The notes: generated by a model from the sequence alone, not told the origin. 64,000 nt of DNA from Alitta virens (GCA_932294295.1 OW028581.1:39991495-40055494); one strand, 5' to 3'; shown: positions 24,836 to 37,632, counted from the first letter of the stretch. A program made the numbers and translations.

Positions 24836-26911
24836 GTTGAATGTCGTATGTTCTAGTTTCAATTGACAGTTGTGGTGTAGAAAGGCCCACTGGTGTTAAA
24901 TAGGGCATGTAAGACATGGTTAATGCTTCAGGGAACATAGATAATAGCGCAACGTTTCTTCTTTATTTTTACTTCTATATTTTTAATTTTTCATCTATTT
25001 TAAGCATAGTTCCTTCAGTGATAGGACAATCCGTGAGTGACTGGCTCCCAAAATAGGTCATGAGGTCGGTTTATGTGAGAGGAAAGTGTTACTTTGCAGA
25101 GGTGGATTCAGGATTCTGGATTAGGGGGTGGGGGCACTTCCATCACCCATCATATTTAAAAGTCATTTTTATTTTTATTCTTATTAACAAGGACTAATTA
25201 TCAATGCACAGGGCCTATTATTATATCCCCCTCCCCTACTGGACTATGTATCCAGATTAAATGTTAAAACAAAAAAAAGCTTCTTGGTCATATACCTTAA
25301 TTGGGGGGTGGGGGGTGGGGCATGTCCTGGCTTGGTGGGTGGGGACTTTTACTTGCCTCAGCATAGACACTGAGTACAAGAGTTGATTCATCTGAAGTAC
25401 ATCAAGCTGAGATGTTGGTCAAGAAGGGTGCCTGGGCCGGGGGTGGAACCTTGGTCCTTCAGAGGGGGTTATGCTATATAAATGAGCAGGTGGAATGCTA
25501 GTTATTTAATTTTCATAAATAGAACAGCAAAGCTACACTAATTCTCTCCAGATGATTAGGCTTGGTGCAATGGTGCAGATGATTTGATTTTAAGACGCAG
25601 TGACCTTAATTCATTTGCAATGTTTAAATTATGCTGCACCATAGGTGATCATGCCCACCCAAGCGTTCATCAGTCATAACACAACTGACAGGCTGGAATT
25701 GAGACTGAAGAAATTAAGTCTTTACCAATTATGGGCTTGACTGGGGACCACTCGTTCATGGTAAATTTTGACATCACTAGGACACTTTGTCAAGTGACTG
25801 TCCACACTTCATTCAATCCACATTAATAGAAACCAGATGCCTTCCAATACATCTTGAAATATTCCCATCACCTTTTGTATACCTTGCTTGCTAAGTCCAA
25901 TATCCCATTCAGTTTTCTGTGATTGCCACTAACTCATGTATCTTCTCTTTTAGTAATAAATGATGCTATAAGTATAACACATGAGCACAAATGTACAGGG
26001 TTTATTTTTGTTGGTCCTTTTAAGTTATACCAAAAAACAGGAAGAGAAAGAAAAACCAAATTAATAAATCGAGACGTATGACAAATAATACAAATAAGGA
26101 AAGGAGGCTGTAGAGAAACTATGCATTAGTTTATTAAATAATCAATAGTACCGAATGAGCAATGAATTTGGTACATCGGCTGTATTGCATTTAGATAACA
26201 GTCAATATGGGCTAATCAATTGTACTACAACCAATCACATGGCAAAAAATAACAAGTTTACTACCTTACGTTTTAAAATACAACAGCCTTATTACTAGAA
26301 AATGGTTTTCTGTATTTAAAATTCAAAATTTTACTGCATTCAGGTGTTTTATACTGCAATTCTTGATTGCTGCTAAACTAGAGCATGCTAATCAATAGCC
26401 AGAGTTATCCTATGTTTGGCTGTGAAACATTTTGCCACTGAGTTCATGTCGTCTGGGAGGATAGGATCTAGATGGACAGGGGCATAGATAGGTAGATAAA
26501 CTCTGATAATTATATGTAATTAAAGTTGTAATTAAATTGTAATTTTCTCAATTAGTTGAAAATATTGTATTATTTTGCAATGTGTTATGACACATACTCG
26601 TGTCGTACTGTTTTTTTTTTTTTTAATTCTTAATGTTAAATATAATAGGGGATACATCCACACTTGGTTAATGATATTTTGTAAATACTCGGATGTATCC
26701 CCTTCCAACACATTGTATGTTTTTTTTTTATATCAAGTGCTATTTGTCACATATACTTGTAAATTAATGTACTTGAGTGCTGGTAAATAATGAAATGTCT
26801 AGGTTGGTTGGCAATTAGTGGCTGATTCTAGTTAATGTTTGGTTAACCTCCTATTTCAATATGATTCATGGTTGAATAAAGAAGAATAGCATGGCTGCTT
26901 TTTGTGTATTG
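24836..26911. other. Region between SDR gene A and the BTB gene
   Basis: This stretch includes the 5' flank of gene A and the 3' flank of the BTB gene. I see no further coding exon. G-rich tracts occur at about 25121-25133 and 25302-25320 (GGGGGGTGGGGGGTGGGG), with the motif GGTGGGG repeated. The AT-rich remainder has no recognisable repeat. Confidence 0.5.
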
Positions 26912-28782
26912 TCATCCACACATCCATCCACATAATTTGTTGAACTTGGTTCTAAAGTCTTTGTAACTTGTCATTGTGTAATGAAAGTTTTTAGTTTTTC
27001 GAATGTAATCCCATTCATCAAGGTCATGGAGTAGCTCATCCCTTAATGCTTGATTGTCTGAAGTTGCTCTTCCACAAAATATAGAAGTGTTTGCGAGATC
27101 TACACAACATTGCATTATAAGGCGAGAAGAGCTTGTGTCCAAGAGGCCATTGTTGGGTTGATCCCTTATGTACTTCATCATTGATTTCACATTGCATTTT
27201 TGTCTTGTGGCATGATTATGGATGACATCTTCCTCGAGTAATCGAGCTGTATCTTTAAACCGACATTTGACAAAATTGATGAAACAGCGAAAAATGTCCA
27301 GAAAAGGACACTCTATGTCTTTGTCGTCAAATACTGTTATTTTCCTGAATATTTGGGCTGTTTCAGTGTCAGTTAGGAACCCTTTGATTGTAGCTACATG
27401 ATTAGCAAAGTCTTGAACATTCATGGTTGGAAATCTGATTTTGTATAAGGCATCTCCGATCACTTTCCTCATGTTGGTGCCAGTAACAGGAAGACCTAGA
27501 TCAAAGCATTTTTTCTTCATCCACTCTTCCACATGATGAAACAGATCGATTTCAATGACATTGGTATTTTCTGTATCGAGCAAAGCTGAGAGAGCAGGCT
27601 GACTAAGATGAAGAAATGATTGACTACCATGGCCTAGTATTTTGGAAGTATTACGAGAAAATATTACTTGGTACTTTTCCTTGAGAACTGTAGACTTGAA
27701 ATTGATAGCTTCATTCATGTAGTAGCAAATGTTGTCTAGGGTTATATATTTACTGATGACATCGATGCAAATTTGCTGCAAATGGCACATGTTGAATTGA
27801 ACAGCAGTGGAGAGAAACGTCATTGCATTCTTACTGGAAATTGCGATTCCATCCGTGTAGACATATCTGAAAGTGTGCAAAGAATTAAGATTTTTTGGGC
27901 ATTTTTTAATAAAAATATTATTGGATATGAGTACACATAACAGAATAATCAGCCAGATAGACTAATAAAGTACGGAAGCGTATTGCTGCAGACTAAATAA
28001 AAAATAAAATTTGGTAGTTACAAAAAAAAAAGGGGATTTACAGATTGAATTATTATTAATAATAAGGCCTATCCACTGAGCCTCTAGCAGTGAATTGTTT
28101 ATACAATTGTTTAGTGATGTCATGAACATATATTTGGCTCCTGATTAGGGACTGGCCCCCGTTCTGGGGCTCGCCCCCGATCTGAGTCTTACATATATAA
28201 TATATACACAAATCCAAAATATGTCATGTAGAAGTTTAATACTATTACAACAAACTGTATGTTTGTTCGAACGAGATATGTGAGCAGTAGCTCAGATTCA
28301 TGTGGCGATTTGGTGGCAGCTATTAGTTGTGCTGTAAATTTCATTATATTTGAAGTAATAACTTTGCATTTGCGAATTGTCGTTCTCATTCCGCATGATT
28401 TAATTTTAAATTTTATTCTGAATCCTGACATTGCCTTATGGATAAAAATGACTGTGACATGAAGAATGAAAGAAATTCTAGCCGAACTGACTGCACTGGG
28501 TCACAAATAACTTGCACACAGCCAAATATGCTCTTTGACTACATACCTCAGTAAAGCCTTGAATGAATCATAGTCCATGCCTTCAATTGCAATAGGCTCA
28601 TCTCCCATGCTCCATCTTAGACTCATTTTGTGAAGTTCTTCACATCTGCTCCTTGTAGCCTTGAGCACCAATTTGTGGGCTCCAATTGTTTTGCCATCCA
28701 CACTGAACATGACATCGCAGTCTTCTTGGCTGTCAAACTCAGATACCAAGGCTTTACTGAGAAACAATCCACCTTCTGCCAT
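26912..28782 (-). CDS. BTB-BACK domain protein
   Basis: Two coding exons (28782-28547 and 27866-26912) give 396 aa. The join CTGAG|GTATGT to TTTCAG|ATATGT restores LLRYVYTDG, the conserved end of a BTB domain. The BTB domain (about residues 15-85) contains DCDVMFSVDGKTIGAHKLVL; a BACK domain follows (about 90-230: CHLQQICIDVISKYITLDN, then ALLDTENTNVIEIDLFHHVEEW). The last 150 residues are not recognised; there are no kelch repeats and no clear PHR domain. Such proteins usually recruit substrates to Cullin-3 ubiquitin ligases. The initiator ATG is preceded at once by GGCACAG, a good splice acceptor, so an untranslated 5' exon probably lies upstream. The frame is intact. Confidence 0.9.
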
Positions 28783-29876
28783 TCTGTGCCAATAAATAAT
28801 CACAAATTTGTAAACAACACTACCAACAACATAACAAGTATACAAGGTGGTAATGTTTGAGCAGCAATACATTACATTACTACATTACATTACAATACAT
28901 CCTATTAGAATGAATCTGAATATTTTTTCCTTAATAGTAAATATTTGTGTACAGCGGAACATTGCCATTTATACCATTCTTAATGGGTGAGGTAGTCTTT
29001 ATATTGATGCAAAAATCCAATGGTAATAATACAAAAGGATAAAATATATGTTATGAGGTGCTCTTTGTACGGTGGTGGTTTTATGGCACTTTAGATATAG
29101 GTATGAAAAGCCAGGGATATACACTGTTAAGACATATTTCCTGGATACTAATATAGTTTATTCTGCACTAACTGAATTTATCTTTAGTTGAATACAATTT
29201 ACTAACTTGAATTTTTTACCACCATATGTAATTGACAGACTGCATGCAAGCTTGTATACTGTGCTGTGCATGTATGATATTCTATTTGGTCAAATCCTGA
29301 CCGAGGTAGGCATAAGCGGCCCACCGGGCCACGGATATATATTTATTTATTATACATGTGTGGTGCAGTGTGCATGCTTGTGCACTTTCTCAGCAATATT
29401 ATGCTATTAAAATTGTTCAGGCAACTATTTTATTTATGGTTTTATTTTCTACATTTTACTCATTTTTGGGATTCCCCAAATATATCAGAAGTATCGGGGA
29501 GCAATTGTGAAGCTTTTTCATATGTTATAAGCAATAAATACATGAGTTTGGAGTTTTAATGTAGTCAATAAACAAATCATTTATATTGATGTTGTTTTTC
29601 TGCAAATCAATTGTGAGCAACATAAACGATACGCAATTCAACATTTAAATGTTCTGTGAAGCAGATGCAGTAACTGGATTACAGATCATAATAGTGTGGC
29701 AAATATATCACATTTATCACTATGTAATTGCCTGTAATGTTGTAAAAGAAAATGAAAACAGCTCTTACAGGAAACCGGCTATTGTTCTTGTAGCAGTTTG
29801 CAGATGATGTTTGTGCACCAACTGTGAAGTAGGTCAGCTTCTGATTTCCCAGAATTTAGTCAGGGGAGGGACTATC

Positions 29877-30345
29877 TTTTATTGCAAGCACTACATTATT
29901 GGACACAATATTTGTAAGATAGACCATTTTATTACAGAACAAATTATCAGAAAATATCACTACACCGTAACATCAGCAATAACTTAAAATTACTATGACC
30001 TCAAATATTAATATAGATTTTGACTCCCTTCCCTTTTATTGCAAGCACTACATTATTGGACACAATATTTGTAAGATAGACCATTTTATTAAAGAACAAA
30101 TTATCAGACAATATCACTACACCGTAACATCAGCAATAACTTAAAATTACTATGACCTTATATATTAATATAGATTTTGACTCCCTTCCTTTTTATTGCA
30201 AGCACTACATTATTGGACACAATATTTGTAAGATAGACCATTTTATTAAAGAACAAATTATCAGACAATATCACTACACCGTAACATCAGCAATAACTTA
30301 AAATTACTATGACCTCATATATTAATATAGATTTTGACTCCCTTC
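29877..30345. repeat. 157 bp tandem repeat, three copies
   Basis: Units begin TTTTATTGCAAGCACTACAT at 29877, 30034 and 30191. They are almost identical, with single-base changes such as ACAGAACA/AAAGAACA and CCTCAAAT/CCTTATAT/CCTCATAT. The first unit continues from single-copy sequence and the third ends at GACTCCCTTC, which marks simple local amplification. There is no spacer-repeat alternation. Confidence 0.95.
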
Positions 30346-31169
30346 AAAATTCATATCTACCGTATGATCTTATCTATTCTTATTGTTTTTTAGTGGCAAT
30401 TAAAGATACATAGATACACAGAACTATTTTTACACACTATGTCACATGAGTTAGTGAAAACATGTAGGAATGGAACCTAACTATAACAATCATGCATTTG
30501 AATTGTTAAAAGCAAGTGATATATGGGGCAACTGGGTGGCCTAATGGTTATGTTACTGTAGTTTACCTTAAAGATGGAATGTATCTCAGGTATAGGAAAA
30601 TATCCTGGGTACGGTTGTCAGAATGTAACTATGCAGTTATTTGGATTAATGTTTGAACTCTCATATTTCTGTAAAGACTAAACAAAAGCTCCATGCTTAC
30701 AGGCTCAAACTGAAATTTTTTATTTCTCAAGTTTGCTCATTACATTATGACATTCTTATGTAGGTTACAGGGCCTGTAAGTTGATTCTGCTCTCGTGCTG
30801 TTGAGATTTAAAAGATTTGTTTTCAATGACATGTTAGAAAAAAAATTCTGACTTCTGTTAAAATGTACAATCAGTAGTTTTTCGGCCATTTATTTCTATC
30901 AATATGAGACTCAATGATAAGTTAATGGAAATTCTGGGTGGTAATAACCTACATGAGATTACATACCATCATTTGATTTCATATAAAGAAAATGTAGCCA
31001 AGTTATCAGTGCAAATAACCAGATGGTGAACAAAACAAGGGAACATGGACGTTTGTCTAACATTAAACCGACTAAAATCTGTTTAACTAGACTCATTGTT
31101 ATTACTATTCAAGTAGACAAACTCAAGGATTCAAAAAGACGAATTCAAGTATTCAAAAGTTCAAAATAC

Positions 31170-31175
31170 TTTATT
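31170..31175 (-). promoter_or_regulatory. Poly(A) signal after the shared SDR exon 6
   Basis: AATAAA on the minus strand, 77 bp past the stop codon at 31252, mirrors the arrangement in gene A. Confidence 0.65.
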
Positions 31176-31444
31176 TCCCAAAGAAATAGCAAAGTATGGT
31201 CTTTTCCATGAAACTATTCTTAATCAATACTTTCCATTTCTTCACAAATGCTCAAGGCAGTTTCTGGTCTTTTGGAAAGAATCCAACACATATGAACTCT
31301 TTTATTATGGTGTTAAGCCTCTTTGGTAACAAACTGAAACAAAAGAAATACAGTGCATAATGCAATGGATAGCATATGTAAATAACATTCAATGTTTTAT
31401 AAGAAAAAAACTTGGTAGGACTATTTTAATGACTGCCATATTTA

Positions 31445-31672
31445 TGGAGCAGATAAAAGCAACATTTGATAAGAATCGTGCAAATTATGATACAAGCATG
31501 AAATTTAGTGGACTTGTTCACCTGAAGTTCCTGATCATATCTGACGGATTGGCCATTTGAAAGTCCAAGATGGTGGCCATTTTTCAAGATGGCCACCAAA
31601 TTGGCCTGTTGTAGTTGATTTTTGTTATAGAAACGTGGGTAGTTGGCCAATTTGAATGATCTTGGTGTAAAT
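31445..31672 (+). repeat. Dispersed repeat with AAGATGGCC motif, left inverted copy
   Basis: This segment aligns by eye with the reverse complement of 37426-37632. Shared blocks are TGGAGC(A/G)GATA, GCAAATTATGATACAAGCAT, a GATTGGCCATTTGAAA block, and GTGGCCATTTTTCAAGATGG. Divergence is moderate. The two copies flank the transposon-rich segment 31.7-37.4 kb in opposite orientation. Confidence 0.7.
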
Positions 31673-32720
31673 TCCTATGTTTTTTAAGTATGCTTGAGTG
31701 GATTTTACTAGTAGTATGCCCTCTGACTGGAACGTCTTCTCATTCTGCGCAATTTTAATGATTTTTATACATGGCTATTCATATTTGTGCAGAAACTACT
31801 CATAACTGTGCCTGTGGTGTAGGGTGTTGGTGTTGTGGTAGAAACTTTGTTTCTAAAGCCCCGTTCCCACATAGCCGAGTTACTCGTAGTCAACTCGTAG
31901 TAATAACAAAAATTACGTAACACCCAAAATTCGAGTTGGCGACGAATTTTTGCGGAAAAAGTGACCAGGAGTGACTCGCCGAATTACTCGCCGAATTACT
32001 CACCGAGTTACTCGGCGGGTTCAGCGAGCGACTCGCCGAGTACCAGGAGTGACTCGCCGAGTTGCAGCCAATTAGTGAACGATCTCGAGGAGAGTGTCTG
32101 CGAGTTAGAGGAGTAAATCGCCGAGTACCAGGAGTAACTCGCCGAGTACCAGGAGTAACTCGCCGAGTACCAGGAGTAATTCGCCGGGTGAAGCAAGGTG
32201 TCTACGACAGCGACGAGTCACCCATCGAATGATGGGCCGACGCCAGCCTACCTGCATTCTCAGATGAATATCTCGCCTAATATTTGGTCTAGTTTCGATC
32301 CGAAAAAAACTATGGAGTCACTATGAATTATACTACAAAACAATCTTTATTTGACGAAAATCGGACTAATATTAAGGAAGCAGTAGCTTTTTAAAGAAGC
32401 GCTCAGCTTTCTGCATTAATACAGTCTGGGCGCGGACGCTTCAGGGAGCACCAGTATAAGTAAATTAAATATAGCAAATAAAATCACAGATCAAATCACA
32501 AATACTAATAACAATATCAATATTAGATTTAAATTTTACAAAATATACACAAATTTATACTGATCATAATATCACAATAAGATTCAAATTAACACAAAAA
32601 GATAAGAAAGTTATACAAATATAATCATTGCCTGGTAATTACAATTAAATATATTGCTTTTAATTAATGAAAGCAATTACATATTTTTGTAATTGTGAAT
32701 GACAATCAAGACAATGTCAT

Positions 32721-32999
32721 ATTACTGTGTCATCTTTGAACAAACCATGAAATGACAGGTCAAAGAACCCCAATTTAGGCAATTAGGCAATTGACACATG
32801 TATTGAATTTGCTGTATGCTCTACACTAATTCTTTGTATCATTCAAAATTCTAATAGCAATTACTGTGTCATCTTTGAACAAACCATGAAATGACAGGTC
32901 AAAGCGCCCCAATTTAGGCAATTAGGCAATTGACACATGTATTGAATTTGCTGTATGCTCTACACCCATTCTTTGTATCATTCAAAATGCTAATAGCAA
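32721..32999. repeat. 139 bp direct repeat inside the transposon
   Basis: Two adjacent copies begin ATTACTGTGTCATCTTTGAA at 32721 and 32860. They differ at only a few bases (AAAGAACCCC versus AAAGCGCCCC; CTAATTC versus CCCATTC). Confidence 0.9.
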
Positions 33000-33134
33000 T
33001 TGACATAACAGTCATGGCAGTTGGCAGAATGAGTAGAAATGAATTGCAATAAAGCTCATCCAAACAATGTTTATAAAATGGTCAAAAATATTGACTACAC
33101 CATTCAAGTCAGGGCCATACACAGAGCACCTTGC

Positions 33135-33790
33135 CGCCGCCAGACTACCTGCCTTCTCAGACGAATATCTCGCTTAATATTTGGTCTATTTTCAATCTGA
33201 TAATCTGTGTGGAATAAGTATGAACTCGACTATAATTCAATATTTATTTGACGAAAATCGGAATAATATAAATGGAGCAGCAGCCGCCGCCAGACAACCG
33301 CCTTCTCAGACGAATATTTCGCTTAATATTTGGTATATTTTCGATCCGAAAACACGTATGGAATCAGTGTGAACTATACTAAAATGCAGTCTTATTTGAC
33401 GAGAATCGGACTAATATTAGGGGAGCAGCAGTCTTTTAAAGTAGCGCTCAGCCTTACCTGCATTGATACAGTCCGGGCGCGGACGTCTGCGAGAGCACCA
33501 CTGTTTGCCTCCGCCAACCTAGCTACATTCTCAGACGAATATCTCGCTTAATATTTGGTCTATTTTCAATCCGAAAATACCTATAGAGTCACTATGAATT
33601 ATACTACAAAACAATCTTTATTTGACGAAAATCGGAATAATATAAATGGAGCAGCAGCCGCCGCCAGACAACCGCCTTCTCAGACGAATATCTCGCTTAA
33701 TATTTGGTCTATTGTCAATCCGAAAATACCTATGGAGTCACTATGAATTATACTACAAAACAATCTTTATTTGACGAAAATCGGACTAAT
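33135..33790. repeat. Internal satellite of the transposon
   Basis: Units carrying TTCTCAGACGAATATCTCGC, TTAATATTTGGTCTATTTTC and TTTATTTGACGAAAATCGGA begin at about 33152, 33302, 33528 and 33676; a fifth, detached unit starts at 32258. Spacing alternates between about 150 and 226 bp, because some units carry an extra block (GTCCGGGCGCGGACG). Apparent open frames here are repeat artefacts. Confidence 0.85.
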
Positions 33791-34368
33791 ATTATAGCTG
33801 ATGATGCATGTACTAAAGGTAGAACTCGACGAGTTACTCGGCGAGTTACTCCTACAACTCGGTGAGTTACTCCTACAACTCGCCGAGTTACTCCTCGCAC
33901 TCCTGAACATCCCCCCGAGTGTAATACGAGTGAAAATAGCGCCGAGTAACTCGGCGAGTTCGAGGAGTAACTCGGCGAGTTCGAGGAGTAACTCGGCGAG
34001 TTCGAGGAGTAACTCGGCGAGACATGACCAAGATTTTGAAACTCCTGAAAATCCGCCGAGTGTGCCGTGCAGCACGGCATACTCGGGAGACTCGGCAAAC
34101 TCGGCTCCAAATCTCACGAGTTCGCTACGAGACTCAGGAGTTTCTCGCCGAGCATCTCTCGAGTGCGAGGAGTAATCGCAGAGTTTAGTAAGAGTTGGGC
34201 CCGAGAGGCGTGTTACGTAATACTACGAGTTGACTACGAGTAACTCGGCTATGTGGGAACGGGGCTTAAAGTCAGTCACATCCTTTGGATGGACTTCTGG
34301 CAATAGTCCTCAACACTGGTCACCCTCCCATCTATGGTTCCAAGAAGATGCTTGTGCAAAACAATGCC

Positions 34369-34440
34369 ACTCCCTCATACATGGTGTTGGTTTGCGAGGA
34401 AACCACTCCCTCATACATGGTGTTGGTTTGCGAGGAAACC
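34369..34440. repeat. 36 bp tandem repeat, two copies
   Basis: The unit CACTCCCTCATACATGGTGT continuing to GCGAGGAAAC occurs twice in direct succession with no difference. Confidence 0.9.
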
Positions 34441-35074
34441 AAATAAGGCTAGCACACAGATAGAAAACATGAAGTTGATGAAACAGATATGCTGATAAGA
34501 TCAATGCCTCTGACCATTCCTTTCATCAACGTTTACCGTACATTGTCTAGTAGCTGGAAAGGGATTTCTTAAAGAGTGATAGCCTTGCGCTACCCAAGGA
34601 ACATTAGTGACATCCCTGTTGTGAAACGTAGATGTCATTCAGTGTTAGCAACAACTTCTATTATTCTAAATTCTGCCTGATCAACTAAGGCAGCTGCACC
34701 TGAATTGATAGGATGTTGAGCAGGAATAAGGATTATAGTTATCTTGACAGTGTACATACTACATGCATGGCACAAGGGACACTGAATGAATATTTGGACT
34801 GAGTGTAGGGCAAATGCAAGAACTTAGTTGCATTCCAGAGAGGACAGCGTCCATTATACATTTACGGGATGGTAAAAGGATGAACCTCGACCCTGAATGT
34901 CAGACTGGCCATGGACACAAGCTTTACTCATGAAGTAAGGAACATTAACTGGGCAAAGTGTTGACGCATAAGAAGGTAGATCTGAAGCCTCCTCATACCA
35001 ATCCTGCCAAACAGGAGATTACAGGTATGTGCACTTGGCAAAGAATATTCCTCGCTTTCACTCACTCAATGCAC

Positions 35075-35250
35075 CAATAAAGCTTGCTACCTTAATCGTA
35101 GCACACTGGGCTGCAAACACTGCAACCTTGGTTCAAATCCAGCCCATGTTTGAAGGTTGCTTCATCATTTGTCTCATTGGTTTGGAAGCTGTCTGTCCTG
35201 ATCATCCGTGTCTGGTGCAAAATATACAGGGTGTAAAGCCCGTTTCACCC
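35075..35250 (+). repeat. Diverged tRNA-derived SINE related to the 20351 pair
   Basis: It has a B box-like GGTTCAAATCC (about 35129-35139) and a tail block CTGTCCTGATC...GGTGCAAAATATACAGGGTGTAAAG, which matches CTGTCCTAATT...GGTGCAGAAATACAGGACGTAAAA of the 20351 pair. The head differs, so it shares the 3' part but may come from a different tRNA. Confidence 0.5.
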
Positions 35251-37425
35251 ACCCACCACACCAATAAAGCTAAACCCTGCATGATGTGGAAGGATAAATG
35301 ATACCGTGAGTTGCAGCCTTCTGTTTAACAACATAAACTGACACACAGACCTGAGAAAAGCCCCAGTAGCTAATAAAGATGAGGTCCGTGGCAGCAAGAT
35401 CCCAAGCCAAGTTCAAACACCTGAAACATGAGTGTTTTATGTCAGACAACCTACGAGCAGCAATGATGATAAAACTGAATAAAATAATAAATAAATATGT
35501 GCAAGAACACCCAGCAATGGAAAACAAACTGAGAAGTATCCCAAGTGTAAGACTTCTTGAAGGCCCAGACCCCAGGAACAAGAGAAGGCACAGGACCATA
35601 GGAAGGAAGCTTATCTAATTGCCATCTCTACACTTACATCAGTGAGATAAAAGCTGCCAGAGATGATTCAGGTGCACCTATTTTGATCTGACCAAGCTGT
35701 ACTAGCAGAGCCTGTGCAGGTATATATTGACATACTTACTCATCTGATATGCTACTCAACAAGACCAGTTATATTTTACATCCCCTAGCTGCACATTCAT
35801 CACAAAGGAAGAGATATGCTGCTGGATTTTGAGAAAGATGAGAGCTCAACCCTTACAAAAGCATCAATTTCGCAAAAGATGCTAGTTTCACAATGCAGAC
35901 CAAGAACAAGCGGTATCGCCATATAGAGTTTTCTAACCATCCAGCTACTATGACTATGCCACCAACACTTCTGCAATTGTATGCATGGTTGAACATGGCA
36001 TAGACATGAAGTCCCAACTCCAATATGGATCATCAAAGTTAGACCTTGTCACTACACCAGTGGTTCAAATGTTTTGCCATACATGTACAGAATGCAGAGG
36101 TCCAAAGACATTCCAAGGACTGTAAGATACCAATGCTTGTATGCTATGTCTGCATTTGCAGACCAGAAAGAGACAACTCACTGATGGGAATTGGATCAAC
36201 ACAATCATGATCAGGTCCTAGAAATCTCAGCTCAGGAAAGCACTAGTAGCCCAGTACATAGCCCAGTCTTGAGAAAGCAGTTGTTCACTACTGCAACTCT
36301 GGACAACTTTGGCCATAATCCGACTGCAACCATAGCTTAAACAGCCTTTCTTGGTGCAAGTGTGACCATTTTCGAACATCCCAGCACTGAATATGCTGAT
36401 GAATGCACATGAAGGTCAAGAAAGAGCCAGAGCTTTCAGAACCATTCACCAATGCCCACCCACCTTACATTACAAAGAATCCTAATCATTCTCCCAGTAG
36501 CATGCCATCCGTTCCAGCACTTTAGTAAATCCACTCACATAGAAAGGGAGAATATTCCTGGTAGAAAAAATGACAGTGTTCATCAGTGAAGATGTTGCTG
36601 TCACTGGCTGATGCAGTCTGCATTATATTGTCAGCCCACCATGCAACACAGAAGAGGAACAACACACCAATTGAAGCATTTCACCATCAATGCCCCTGAT
36701 GCAAGACCAGAGTCTCTCCCTGTTTCAATCGAGTATGTCCTGGAGATGTTTTATGACATAATAGCTTTCCTGAACCCAGGGCACACACCTGTGGGCTGTG
36801 AAAGATGTATGTGCGAGCACAGCAAATCCAATGGGAGTGGCCCAGATATGGAGAGGATAGTTGTAATCATGCATGGTGGACCATTTTGGAGGCAGCGGTG
36901 GCCTCATCAGGACAAGACAAGGCCATGTACCTGTTTTATATCTGGTGTTTTAACAAAATTTCTCTCCATCAAGGCTGATTCTCGTCTGTGGTTTGAGCTC
37001 CCACATAAGCATTTTGGTATTAGTTGACTATCTTGTGTCATAGGGTTTTATATCTACCCAGGTTTATATTAGTCTTACCTGTTTTAGGTGTAAACATATT
37101 TGAAGGCGATAATTTCATCAGTAGTTTCCGTTCATGTCATTCCATGCAGATAATTTTCTTGTAATGTATTAAGTGGTAACATAGTTACCTTGATACTGAA
37201 TTTAGTGATGTACATTTAGGTATTAGTTTGGTTTCTTGTGCAATATGACTTTATGTTTTATCCAGAAGGCAAGTGTTTCATCATAAGTTGGATTCATTAA
37301 GTACTGGGGATTGCTATTTTTTTCTTTTTTCACTTTTTATTATAAATGTTATATTATATCACTATAATCACTATACCAGTGTCAAACTTTTAGAAAAATA
37401 TTTAAGCTTACCTTAAAACTACAAA

Positions 37426-37632
37426 TTGACTCTAAGATCATTCAAATCAGCAAACTACAACCATTTCTTGGCAAAAAATCTACTTCAAGAGGCAGCCATC
37501 TTGAAAAATGGCCACTATCTTGGATTTTCAAATGGCCAATCAGGAAGATTTGATCTATAAACATTTGAGAACAAGTTCACCAAATTTCATGCTTGTATCA
37601 TAATTTGCAAGATTTTTCTGCTATCCGCTCCA
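37426..37632 (-). repeat. Dispersed repeat with AAGATGGCC motif, right inverted copy
   Basis: This is the reverse-complement partner of 31445-31672. Because it lies inside the duplicated unit, it also appears at about 43709-43924 and 48884-49100. Confidence 0.7.

Larger units (their letters stand above)
28783..31251. other. Intergenic region with local tandem repeat
   Basis: The stretch runs from upstream of the BTB gene to the end of the SDR cluster. A short TACAT/TACATTACAT tract lies at 28868-28899 and a threefold 157 bp repeat at 29877-30345. A weak tRNA-like segment (GGTGGCCTAATGGTTATG, about 30530-30550) may be an old SINE head. No coding exon is seen. Confidence 0.5.
31857..34266. mobile_element. 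2.4 kb inverted-repeat transposon, TAA-flanked, loaded with satellites
   Basis: The ends are perfect inverted repeats for about 46 bp, starting AGCCCCGTTCCCACATAGCC. After a 10 bp insertion in the left arm, a TTACGTAACAC block is also shared. Both outer flanks are TAA (31854-31856 and 34267-34269), a 3 bp duplication of the TWA type used by PIF/Harbinger elements. Inside each end are many copies of an ACTCGCCGAGTTACTCC-type palindromic unit (31975-32215 and 33825-34150). The centre has a 139 bp direct repeat (32721-32999) and five copies of a unit starting TTCTCAGACGAATATCTCGC. No transposase is encoded, so it is non-autonomous. Superfamily assignment rests on the TSD only. Confidence 0.85.
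34267..37001. other. Degenerate, GC-richer segment of unknown origin
   Basis: This part of gene B intron 5 is less AT-rich than its surroundings and looks like worn coding DNA, but no frame stays open beyond 140 codons and no motif is recognised. It contains a 36 bp direct repeat at 34369-34440 and a SINE relative at about 35075-35245. An old, unidentified mobile element is the likeliest source. The boundary at 37001 is where the tandem duplication begins. Confidence 0.4.

Noticed and set aside
29877..30345. CRISPR-like array
   Set aside because: The units are 157 bp and directly joined with no unique spacers, and this is an animal genome.
33181..34175. Several Glu/Leu-rich or Asn/Ser-rich frames
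   Set aside because: They arise from the satellite and CGAG palindromic arrays inside the 31857-34266 transposon and are mirrored on both strands.
36611..37027. 138 aa ORF as a host gene
   Set aside because: No motif, no splice signals, and it lies in worn repeat-like DNA that overlaps the start of the tandem duplication.
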